Assembly (NCBI GenBank): GCA_903953985.1
Contig: CAJBLW010000344.1
Coordinates: 1-5,781, forward strand
Source: an uncultured Burkholderiales bacterium
Lineage (GTDB): Bacteria; Pseudomonadota; Gammaproteobacteria; Burkholderiales; Burkholderiaceae_C
Direction: 5' to 3'
DNA: 5,781 nt
Positions 1 to 5,680 of this stretch are shown here, one piece after another. The notes beneath the pieces were generated by a model, which made no database searches, was not told the origin of the DNA, and saw only the letters and a list, made by a program, of their open reading frames with translations. The position numbers and the translations under genes are program-made. How positions within the stretch are numbered: position 1 is the first letter of the stretch; every line of letters starts with the position of its first letter.

Positions 1-144
1 CAGAACCCCGAGTTGATCGCCAAATGGCGCTCCTATGGCGGTGACCTGAAGGCGCAGACCCCGGCCGAATTTGCGGCCTTCCTCAAGCAAGACGATGCCC
101 TGTGGGGCCCGGCCATCCGAAAAGCCGGCGTGAAGTTGGACTGA
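1..144 (+). CDS. Bug/TctC-family tripartite tricarboxylate transporter receptor, C-terminal end (partial)
   Basis: The window opens inside a gene read in frame 1. Its last 47 residues run from QNPELIAKW to KAGVKLD and stop at TGA 142-144. The pattern of a glycine-containing turn, then TPAEFAAFL, then an acidic and tryptophan-containing helix, then a closing KAGVKLD is the usual C-terminus of Bug/TctC periplasmic receptors, which bind small organic acids for tripartite tricarboxylate-type uptake. The next gene is a complete member of the same family and starts only 4 nt after this stop, so the two are probably co-transcribed. The tails differ clearly (WGPAIRKAGVKLD here, WADVVRRSNIKME in the neighbour), so they are paralogues and not a fresh duplication. 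The ligand cannot be told from this fragment. The family call rests on a short C-terminal piece, so it is good but not certain. Confidence 0.75.
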   Translation, partial: QNPELIAKWRSYGGDLKAQTPAEFAAFLKQDDALWGPAIRKAGVKLD

Positions 145-148
145 CCGC

Positions 149-1120
149 ATGACGACACGTCGGCAACTCATTCAAACACTCGGGGCGGCGAGTCTGGCGA
201 CCCTGACCTCTGTCGGCCGCGCCCAGGCGTGGCCCGCCAAACCGGTGCGCATCGTGGTGCCATCGGCTGCAGGCAGCCCGTGGGACCCGATGGCGAGGCA
301 TTTGGCAGATCGAATGTCTAAAGTTTTTGGGCAGCCCTTCATTGTGGAAAACCGGTCCGGGGGCACCGGGCTCATCGGCATGGACCAGGTGGCCAAAAGC
401 AACGATGCCCACACCCTGGGCATCATGTTCATGCCGCACACGGTATTGCCCGCGTTGGTCGCCAAAATGCCTTACGACACCTTGAAAGACATCGTGCCCA
501 TCAGCCAGACGCAGTGGACCTACAACGTGCTCGTGGTTCGCAGCAACATGCCTGTGCGGGATGTGAACGGTTTGATGGCTTTGGCCCGCAAAAGCCCTGG
601 CAAGCTGATTTACAGCTCGGGTGGTGCCGGCTCGCCCGCACATTTGATGGGCGAGTATTTCAAGCAGTTGACCGGCACTTTCATCTTGCATGTGCCCTAC
701 CGGGGGCCGGTGGCTGCTTTGCAAGACCTGATGGGCGAGCAGGTGGACATGATGTTCGCCTCGCTGGCTGCGGCGCTGCCCCACATCAAAAGCGGTCGTT
801 TGCGGGCCATCGCGGTCACGGCGGCAGAACCGCTGGAAGCGCTGCCCGGTGTACCGACTTTTGCCCAAGCTGGATTTCCCCAGTTTGATGTCCGGGACTG
901 GGCCGGTCTGGTGGGGCCAGCAGCATTGCCGCCTGCTGTGGTTGAGCGGCTCAATGCCGAGGTGGGCAAGGCACTGACGGAAGCGGGTCTTGAGCAAAGA
1001 TTCGCCCAGATGGGGGTGTATCTGCAAACCAGCACGGTGGCCGGATTGGGCGAGTTGGTGAAAAAAGAAATCCCCAAATGGGCGGACGTGGTACGCCGCT
1101 CAAACATCAAAATGGAATGA
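149..1120 (+). CDS. Bug/TctC-family periplasmic solute-binding receptor (tripartite tricarboxylate transporter type)
   Basis: This 323-residue protein has the usual Bug/TctC length. Residues 1-27 look like a signal peptide: TTRRQL with a twin arginine at 4-5 resembles a Tat motif, then a hydrophobic stretch, then a likely AQA cleavage site before W28. The mature part starts with the family's first strand (WPAKPVRIVVPSAAG), followed by D46 in the ligand-pocket region, FGQPFIVENRSGGTGLIG (60-77), YSSGGAGSPAHL (155-166), VPYRGPVAALQDLMGEQVD (182-200) and the IKSGRLRAIAVT strand (213-224). Bug proteins hold carboxylates or other small organic anions in the periplasm. No TctA or TctB gene is visible, so this may be an orphan receptor that serves a distant permease or a sensing role. 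The ATG at 149 follows the previous stop by 4 nt with no good Shine-Dalgarno, suggesting translational coupling. The family is near certain; the ligand is unknown, though the sulfatase downstream hints at a sulfated or similarly anionic compound. Confidence 0.93.
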   Translation: MTTRRQLIQTLGAASLATLTSVGRAQAWPAKPVRIVVPSAAGSPWDPMARHLADRMSKVFGQPFIVENRSGGTGLIGMDQVAKSNDAHTLGIMFMPHTVLPALVAKMPYDTLKDIVPISQTQWTYNVLVVRSNMPVRDVNGLMALARKSPGKLIYSSGGAGSPAHLMGEYFKQLTGTFILHVPYRGPVAALQDLMGEQVDMMFASLAAALPHIKSGRLRAIAVTAAEPLEALPGVPTFAQAGFPQFDVRDWAGLVGPAALPPAVVERLNAEVGKALTEAGLEQRFAQMGVYLQTSTVAGLGELVKKEIPKWADVVRRSNIKME

Positions 1121-1125
1121 AAAAC

Positions 1126-1500
1126 ATGAGTGCATTGAACGCAGAAGAGCAACGCCGCCAGGCCATGCTGAGTGGGGACATCGCAGCTCTCGAAGCCTTG
1201 CTGTCGGAGGGGCTGGTCTATGTGCATTCCACCGGAGGGCGCGATACCAAGACCTCCTATCTGGACAAAATGGCCAGCGGCAGCCTGAAGTACCTGACTT
1301 TGTCTTTTGAAGACTTGCAAGTGCATGCGGCAGGCCCGGGCGAAATGGTGACAGGACGCATGTCGGCCGAGGTGATCATCGGTGGACAGTCCAAAGCGGT
1401 GCGCAGCTTGTTTCTGACGGTGTGGATGCCCGAGCTTGGCGCAGATGGGCAGCAGCGCCTGCGCATGCTGGCGTACCAGGGGACATCTGGCCCCGCCTGA
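1126..1500 (+). CDS. NTF2-like / SnoaL-type (DUF4440-like) small protein
   Basis: The gene encodes 124 residues with the layout of the NTF2-like superfamily, a cone-shaped alpha+beta fold used by small isomerases, dehydratases, cyclases and non-catalytic ligand binders. An N-terminal helix (AEEQRRQAMLSGDIAALEALL, about 6-26) leads into LVYVHSTGGRDTKTSYLDKM (30-49), where the YVHS-x-G-x-xDTK pattern is typical of DUF4440-type members. Alternating strands follow (LTLSFEDLQVHAAG, GEMVTGRMSAEVII, VRSLFLTVWM, RLRMLAYQGT). There is no signal peptide, so it should be cytoplasmic. The start at 1126 gives MSALNAEE with a weak GGA about 9 nt upstream. An ATG at 1117 that overlaps the receptor stop as ATGA would add three residues and is a real alternative. 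It lies 5 nt after the receptor gene and 13 nt before the sulfatase, so it probably belongs to the same pathway. Reaction and substrate cannot be read from the sequence. Confidence 0.82.
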   Translation: MSALNAEEQRRQAMLSGDIAALEALLSEGLVYVHSTGGRDTKTSYLDKMASGSLKYLTLSFEDLQVHAAGPGEMVTGRMSAEVIIGGQSKAVRSLFLTVWMPELGADGQQRLRMLAYQGTSGPA

Positions 1501-1513
1501 ACGGCACCTGCTA

Positions 1514-2827
1514 ATGACCAATTTCATTTACATCGTCGCCGACGATCTGGGCTACGCCGACTTGGGCTGTTATGGCGGGCGCGAGGCAGGCTTCGGGCCC
1601 GTGTCACCAGTGCTGGACCGTCTGGCGGCGCAGGGTCTGAAGTATGTGAATGGGTATTCGAACTCGCCTGTGTGCTCCCCCACACGTTTTGCATTGATGA
1701 CCGGTCGCTACCAGTACTGGGTCCGGGGGGCCAGTGAAGAGCCCTTGCTGGGGGCCACGCGTGGTCATCCTGAAATGGGGCTTCACGCCGACTTGCCGAC
1801 ATTGCCTTCCATGCTCAAGGCGCAGGGGTACCACACAGCCTTGATTGGCAAGTGGCATCTTGGATTCAGGCCCCATTTTGGCCCTGAAAAATCGGGCTAT
1901 GTGCACCACTTCGGGCCCATGTCGGGCGGCGTGAGTTATTACGGCCACAACGCGCGGGGGACCGAGTCGGATCTGGAACTGGACGGCCAGCCCCACGACG
2001 AGCCTGGTTATCTGACCGACCTGATCTCCAGACGGGCCGTGCAGTATGTGCGCGACCGTGCGGCTGAGGGCCAGAAATTCCTCCTGAGCCTGCATTACAC
2101 CGCGCCCCATTGGCCCTGGGAGACGCGGGCTCAAGGACAGATCAACCCCGAAATCGTCAAAGACATCATGCACCTCGACGGTGGCAATGTGGAGACTTAC
2201 CGCACGATGATCCGCGAAATGGACGAGGGCATCGGATGGGTGGTGGATGCCTTGCGCGAGACCGGGCAGTTGGACGATACGCTGATCATTTTCACCAGCG
2301 ACAACGGCGGTGAGCGCTTCTCGGACAACTGGCCCTTGGTGGGTGGCAAGATGGACTTGACGGAAGGGGGTATCCGTGTCCCCTACATCGTGCATTGGCC
2401 AAAGGGAATTGCCCAGCCTGGCAGCGTCTGCACACAACACTGCATGACCATGGACTGGACCGCCACCGTGCTGGAGATCGCCCAAGCGCAGCCGCCTGAA
2501 GGGCATGTGCTGGATGGTGTCTCGATGAGACCGACCATGCAGAATGTTCAAAACACCTTTGAGCGACCGATGTTCTGGCGAATGAAATACAAGCAGCAGA
2601 GGGCGCACCGGGACGGTGATTGGAAATACCTCCAGGTCGACGACCACGAATACCTGTTCAACCTGACTGAAGATGCCCGGGAGCGGGCCAATCAGGCACA
2701 CCGTCATCCGGACAAGTTCAATGCCATGCGGGCGGCTTGGGGTGAATGGAATGCCCAGGTGCCCCCTGTGCCAGAAGATGCCCGGGTGCATGTGGCCTAT
2801 ACATTGCGCGACATGCCGACCAGGTGA
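1514..2827 (+). CDS. Type I (formylglycine-dependent) sulfatase family hydrolase, cytoplasmic
   Basis: The 437-residue protein is a member of the alkaline phosphatase/sulfatase superfamily. It starts straight into the first strand and metal site (NFIYIVADDLGYADLG, with D10 and D11). PVCSPTRFALMTG at 52-64 matches sulfatase signature 1; C54 (TGC at 1673) is the residue that a maturase would turn into formylglycine, and R58 is its partner. GYHTALIGKWH at 105-115 matches signature 2 with K113 and H115. H199 in APHW, D263-N264 in TSDNGG and K279 complete the expected active site. Members hydrolyse sulfate esters, and some hydrolyse phosphonate or phosphate esters. No signal peptide is present, so the substrate must be imported, which fits the receptors upstream. 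The ATG at 1514 was chosen because conserved sequence begins there; in-frame ATGs at 1436 and 1445 would overlap the preceding gene and add unrelated residues. Its Shine-Dalgarno is weak, suggesting coupling. No sulfatase-maturase gene is in view. The exact substrate is unknown. Confidence 0.94.
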   Translation: MTNFIYIVADDLGYADLGCYGGREAGFGPVSPVLDRLAAQGLKYVNGYSNSPVCSPTRFALMTGRYQYWVRGASEEPLLGATRGHPEMGLHADLPTLPSMLKAQGYHTALIGKWHLGFRPHFGPEKSGYVHHFGPMSGGVSYYGHNARGTESDLELDGQPHDEPGYLTDLISRRAVQYVRDRAAEGQKFLLSLHYTAPHWPWETRAQGQINPEIVKDIMHLDGGNVETYRTMIREMDEGIGWVVDALRETGQLDDTLIIFTSDNGGERFSDNWPLVGGKMDLTEGGIRVPYIVHWPKGIAQPGSVCTQHCMTMDWTATVLEIAQAQPPEGHVLDGVSMRPTMQNVQNTFERPMFWRMKYKQQRAHRDGDWKYLQVDDHEYLFNLTEDARERANQAHRHPDKFNAMRAAWGEWNAQVPPVPEDARVHVAYTLRDMPTR

Positions 2828-2831
2828 CAAG

Positions 2832-3236
2832 CTATGGGGTGCTCGTCGATGGGGTGTCGTTTGGCCACCAGCCCCTTCGGGGGCTTTTTTGTGCCTGCGC
2901 CAATTCTTCGGCACTGACCTCGATCTCCATGCGCAGCAGCGCCGCACCCATGGCTTTGCCCAGGTTGTCCAGACGCAGGTTGCGCGCGCCGCCGCCTTGC
3001 AAAGCGCCCTGCAATACGAACTTCAGGGCCAGGATGTTCGGCAAGGGCCAGGCGTCCACCTGCCCCGGCAGCCAAGGCGCGAAGTGGGCTTGCACTTTGG
3101 CCGCTGTGACTTCGCGCTCGATGATTTGGTAACCCGCCTCGTTCCAGGCAAATAACCCAAAATCCACCCAGTCAGCCTTGTCGCCGCTGCGGGCGTGGGC
3201 CAGTTGTACCAATGGAATGCGCAGGGTTTTGCTCAT
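2832..3236 (-). CDS. AtuA-like C-terminal (ferredoxin-fold) domain protein, partner of the DUF1446 protein
   Basis: This 134-residue protein carries the features of the small domain that forms the C-terminus of long AtuA proteins and is a separate gene in many bacteria. Residues 5-30 contain LRIPLVQLAHARSGDKAD, with the hallmark RSGDK at 16-20. Next comes WVDFGLFAWNEAGY, and then LPNILALKFVLQGALQGGG (65-83) with NLRLDNLGKAMGAALLRMEIEV (86-107). The ATG at 3236 overlaps the upstream AtuA stop by 4 nt (ATGA). A strong GGAGG lies 7 nt before it (complement of 3244-3248), so the pair is transcriptionally and probably translationally coupled and may form one complex. The family domain seems to end near residue 112. 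The last 20 or so residues (including QKSPRRGW at 116-123) are read through the opposing operon's terminator and look like non-conserved tail. The family assignment is firm; the biochemical role is not established. Confidence 0.88.
   Translation of the reverse strand: MSKTLRIPLVQLAHARSGDKADWVDFGLFAWNEAGYQIIEREVTAAKVQAHFAPWLPGQVDAWPLPNILALKFVLQGALQGGGARNLRLDNLGKAMGAALLRMEIEVSAEELAQAQKSPRRGWWPNDTPSTSTP
2870..2890 (+). terminator. Rho-independent terminator of the sulfatase operon
   Basis: A 6-bp stem (AGCCCC at 2870-2875 paired with GGGGCT at 2880-2885) is closed by a TTCG loop at 2876-2879. This makes the very stable C(UUCG)G tetraloop, and a run of T follows to 2890. The T-run is on the + strand only, so it stops transcripts arriving from the sulfatase, whose stop lies 42 nt upstream. 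On the opposite strand the hairpin is not followed by T and should not terminate the converging gene. The whole element lies inside the coding end of the opposing small AtuA-like gene. Confidence 0.9.
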
Positions 3237-4624
3237 GATTGCACCTCCAGCATTTCAATGCGCGCTTTGACAAGGTGTCGATCGATCAGCGTGGGCCAGA
3301 TGCCCAACAACTCGCTGGTGTTGTTCAGGCCATGAAAGCCGCAGGTGTAGGCCGGGCCGCTCAGCGCCATCCAGGGGAAAAGCCGCCCGAATCCATCGGC
3401 TACCGCTTTTGCTGGGGTGCGCAGCACCATGCGCACCCAGATCTCGGCGCGTTCGTTCAGCTCGGCCGCAGGGGGCAGCGGGGCCAGTGGGCCGTGCGCC
3501 GAGTTCAGGCCGGGGTACTCCACAAACAACTCGTCGAAAGGCATGCGTCGCTCTTGCAGTTGGCGGCGGATCATGGCCTCGGCCGCTTGCACTTTGTCCC
3601 AGGCGTCGGGCCAGGAAAAGCCCCAAGTGATCTCGGCCTTGAAACCGTCGCGAAAGCCCGCTACCACCTTGAGCTGATCGGTCGGTGCGTGGCCTTGTGC
3701 ACCGGTCAAACGCACGCGGTTTTGGCCTTCATCGGTCAATTGGATCTGGCCCATGTCGAGCACCACATCGGGAGAAAAATAGGCGTGCGGGTTGTGCACC
3801 TCGTACAGCAGTTGTTGGCGCACAGTGTCGAAGTTGACCAGTCCCCCGGTGTCGGGCGCCTTGGTGATGAAGGCCGTACCGGCTTGCCAGACCTCGGCAA
3901 TGGGGTAGCCGATGTGTGCCAGATCCGGGATATTTTGCCAATCGCCCTGGCCGCCAAAATTGCCGCCACTGCCTTGGCCCGAGCATTCGAGCAAATGCCC
4001 CACCGTCAGGCCTTGGGCCAGGCGGTTGAAGTCTTCGGGCGTGGCCGCATCGGCCAGCTTCCAGCCCAAGCCATGCACCAGCGGCCCCAGAAACAGCGCC
4101 GCGTCGGCCACGCGCCCGGTGATCACGATATCGGCCCCTTGGTCCAGTGCCGCCACGATGGGTTGCGCGCCAAGGTAAGCGTTGCCAAACACCAACCGCT
4201 CGCGAACGCGGGTCACATCGGTGTCATTCATCAAGTGGTCAAAGCGGGTGTCGGGTGCTTGCAGCAAGGGCAACACATCGTCGCCACTCACCACCGCGAT
4301 GCGCGGGTGCCAGCCTTTGGCCGCGAGCGCCGTTTGCACCGCCTGCGCCGCGCCCATCGGGTTGAGCCCGCCTGCGTTGCAAACAAACCGAACGCCGCGC
4401 GGCTGCATCAGGGGCCACAGACGCATGAGCATGGGCACCACATCGCGGGCATAGCCCAAAGCAGGGTCGCGTTGCCGGTCTTTTTGCAAGATGGCCAAGG
4501 TGAGTTCGGCCAGGTGGTCGCTGGCGATGTATTGCACTTGGCCGCGCTCAATGCTGGCCACCACGGGCTCCCAGTTGTCGCCATAAAAGCCCAGGCCCGA
4601 ACCGATGCGTATGGATTGCGTCAT
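3233..4624 (-). CDS. AtuA / DUF1446 family protein (acyclic terpene utilization AtuA-like)
   Basis: The 463-residue protein matches the AtuA (DUF1446) family over its full length. Visible landmarks are IGSGLGFYGDNW (7-18), YIASDHLAELTLAIL (32-46), VCNAGGLNPMGA (81-92), DIVITGRVADAALFLGP (165-181), LLECSGQGSGGNF (211-223), IGYPIAEV (238-245) and TKAPDTGGLVNFDTVRQQL (254-272). In Pseudomonas, AtuA belongs to the cluster for catabolism of citronellol-type acyclic terpenes, but its reaction is unsettled and relatives occur beside many acyl-CoA pathways. The protein has no signal peptide and should be cytoplasmic. The family's small C-terminal domain is missing here and is supplied by the next gene, which overlaps it by 4 nt. 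The start at 4624 (MTQSIRIGSG) was picked because the conserved region begins there. The frame stays open to a TTG at 4744, but those 40 extra residues look unlike the family. The chosen ATG has no Shine-Dalgarno; it follows CTCCCC, which is odd. It is divergent from livH-type genes. Confidence 0.9.
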   Translation of the reverse strand: MTQSIRIGSGLGFYGDNWEPVVASIERGQVQYIASDHLAELTLAILQKDRQRDPALGYARDVVPMLMRLWPLMQPRGVRFVCNAGGLNPMGAAQAVQTALAAKGWHPRIAVVSGDDVLPLLQAPDTRFDHLMNDTDVTRVRERLVFGNAYLGAQPIVAALDQGADIVITGRVADAALFLGPLVHGLGWKLADAATPEDFNRLAQGLTVGHLLECSGQGSGGNFGGQGDWQNIPDLAHIGYPIAEVWQAGTAFITKAPDTGGLVNFDTVRQQLLYEVHNPHAYFSPDVVLDMGQIQLTDEGQNRVRLTGAQGHAPTDQLKVVAGFRDGFKAEITWGFSWPDAWDKVQAAEAMIRRQLQERRMPFDELFVEYPGLNSAHGPLAPLPPAAELNERAEIWVRMVLRTPAKAVADGFGRLFPWMALSGPAYTCGFHGLNNTSELLGIWPTLIDRHLVKARIEMLEVQS

Positions 4625-4659
4625 GGGGAGATATTGAAGCCTTGTGTTTAGACCGTAAT

Positions 4660-4672
4660 GGGGGACAACCCC
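4660..4672. repeat. Short inverted repeat (GGGG-ACAA-CCCC)
   Basis: A G-tract at 4660-4664 and CCCC at 4669-4672 flank ACAA, giving a 4-bp GC-only hairpin with a 4-nt loop, next to the palindrome CCTAGG (4671-4676). No T-run follows on either strand, so it is not an intrinsic terminator. On the AtuA side it lies 36-48 nt upstream of the start codon, where it could be an operator half-pair or leader hairpin. Its small size means chance is a fair explanation. Confidence 0.3.
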
Positions 4673-4716
4673 TAGGAAAAGTCTCGTGCCGGACATACAT
4701 AATCGCACGGTCGTTC

Positions 4717-4730
4717 GCAAAAGCTTTCGC
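4717..4730. repeat. Imperfect 14-bp palindrome, candidate operator
   Basis: GCAAAAGCTTTCGC reads as its own reverse complement except for one mismatched pair (positions 3 and 12), centred on AGCT. It sits roughly midway in the divergent intergenic region, 67 nt before the LivH-like start and 93 nt from the AtuA-like start. That is a plausible place for a dimeric regulator such as a TetR or GntR type to control both operons. No regulator gene is in view, and a palindrome of this size can arise by chance. Confidence 0.3.
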
Positions 4731-4783
4731 CGGTTCTGAAACAAAACCCGGTCAAGCCCAGCGAACTCGTCCAGACAGAACTA

Positions 4784-4790
4784 AGAGGAG
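4784..4790 (+). promoter_or_regulatory. Strong Shine-Dalgarno that fixes the GTG start of the LivH-like gene
   Basis: AGAGGAG lies 6 nt before the GTG at 4797. It is the strongest ribosome-binding site on the + strand in the window. Together with the conserved N-terminus that begins at this codon, it decides in favour of a GTG start. Confidence 0.85.
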
Positions 4791-4796
4791 ACAGGT

Positions 4797-5672
4797 GTGC
4801 AATTGCTGCAACTGCTGATCAGCGGTGTGGCCCAGGGCTGTATTTACGGACTCATTGCCCTGGGTTTCGTGCTGATTTACAAGGCCACCGAAACGGTGAG
4901 CTTTGCCCAGGGCGACCTGATGATGGTGGGGGCCTTTTCAGGCCTGGCCGCCATGACGCTGCTGGGCTTTCCCTTTTGGATCGGGGTACCGGCGGCCATC
5001 GTGGCCATGGGCATTTTTGGGGTGCTGCTTGAGCGCCTCGTCATTCGTCCCATCTTGGGGCAACCGGCTTTTTCCATCGTCATGCTGACCATTGGTGTGG
5101 GCTATGTGCTGCGCGGCCTGATCACCATGATCCCCGATGTGGGCACCGACACCCACACCCTGCCCGTGCCTTACGCGGGTGAGGTGCTGCGCCTGGGCGG
5201 TCTGGTGATTGCAGCCGAGCAAATGGTGGTGATCGGTGCCACCGGCATTTTGTGCCTGGGCCTGTTTGCCATGTTCAAGTACAGCAAGCTGGGCATCGCC
5301 ATGCAGGCGGCCTCGCAAAACCAGTTGGCCGCTTATTACATGGGCATCCCCGTCAAGCAGATCAACGGTCTGGTTTGGGGTCTGGCCGCGGCTGTGGCTG
5401 CGGTGGCGGGCTTGCTCTTGGCCCCCATCACTTTTGTACACGCCAACATGGGCTTCATTGGTCTGAAGGCCTTTCCCGCAGCGGTGGTGGGCGGCTTTGG
5501 CAGCTTGCCCGGCGCGATTGTGGGTGGGTTGGTGATCGGCATCGTTGAGTCGCTTTCGGGCTTTTATCTGCCCGAAGGCTTCAAGGATATTGCGCCCTAC
5601 ATCGTGGTGTTGCTCATGCTGGTGCTCAAGCCCAATGGCTTGTTCGGCGAGCAACTGCGCAAGAAAGTCTGA
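4797..5672 (+). CDS. livH: Branched-chain amino acid-type ABC transporter permease, LivH family
   Basis: This 291-residue, very hydrophobic protein has the length and motifs of LivH-type inner-membrane permeases. These pair with a LivM-type subunit, LivG/LivF ATPases and a periplasmic binding protein to import branched-chain amino acids or, in many proteobacteria, other small acids and amides. Hydrophobic segments fall roughly at 4-28, 44-58, 61-82, 91-112, 137-160, 190-212, 222-252 and 265-278. Family landmarks are GLIALGFVLIYKATETVSFAQGD (18-40), the cytoplasmic coupling loop SKLGIAMQAASQNQLAAYYMGI (163-184), GLKAFPAAVVGGFGSLPGA (222-240) and KPNGLFG (278-284). It starts with GTG behind a strong Shine-Dalgarno. 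The LivM-type gene follows after 8 nt, and the operon continues beyond the window. The symbol is a family name only. The substrate is unknown: the liv-like family is large, and the AtuA pair next door suggests something other than leucine is possible. Confidence 0.93.
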   Translation: MQLLQLLISGVAQGCIYGLIALGFVLIYKATETVSFAQGDLMMVGAFSGLAAMTLLGFPFWIGVPAAIVAMGIFGVLLERLVIRPILGQPAFSIVMLTIGVGYVLRGLITMIPDVGTDTHTLPVPYAGEVLRLGGLVIAAEQMVVIGATGILCLGLFAMFKYSKLGIAMQAASQNQLAAYYMGIPVKQINGLVWGLAAAVAAVAGLLLAPITFVHANMGFIGLKAFPAAVVGGFGSLPGAIVGGLVIGIVESLSGFYLPEGFKDIAPYIVVLLMLVLKPNGLFGEQLRKKV

Positions 5673-5680
5673 GGCCCGGC

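Larger units (their letters stand above)
4625..4796. promoter_or_regulatory. Divergent intergenic region between the AtuA-like and LivH-like genes
   Basis: This 172-nt non-coding stretch separates two divergent operons, so promoters for both should lie in it. No convincing sigma-70 pair with good spacing was found on either strand. The best single -10-like hexamer is CATAAT at 4698-4703 on the + strand, without a matching -35, so it is only a hint. Two short inverted repeats are present (4660-4672 and 4717-4730) and are listed separately. The region is clearly more AT-mixed than the flanking genes. The promoter function is inferred from the gene layout. Confidence 0.5.

Noticed and set aside
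83..1027. Open frame on the - strand opposite the Bug receptor (314 codons)
   Set aside because: No family resemblance, and it overlaps a clear periplasmic receptor gene and the end of another.
1436..1513. N-terminal extension of the sulfatase
   Set aside because: It would overlap the NTF2-like gene by 65 nt and add Cys/Arg/His-rich residues unlike the family. The conserved first strand starts right at the ATG at 1514.
1604..2947. Long open frame on the - strand opposite the sulfatase (447 codons)
   Set aside because: It is a mirror of the GC-rich sulfatase codons. The translation is rich in His, Arg and Gln with no recognisable domain, while the + strand frame has the full sulfatase active site.
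3239..4651. Long open frame on the + strand opposite the AtuA-like gene (470 codons)
   Set aside because: The - strand encodes a full-length AtuA protein with all family landmarks. The + translation is His/Gln/Arg-rich shadow sequence without a domain or ribosome-binding site.
4634..4661. TTGAAG and TAATGG as a -35/-10 promoter on the + strand
   Set aside because: The -10 hexamer matches the consensus poorly, so the pair is no better than chance.
4660..4672. Hairpin as a terminator
   Set aside because: No T-run follows on either strand, and it lies upstream of both divergent genes where a terminator has no obvious role.
4938..5654. Open frame on the - strand opposite the LivH-like gene (238 codons)
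   Set aside because: It is a His/Gln-rich complement of hydrophobic membrane-helix codons, a usual shadow of a permease gene.
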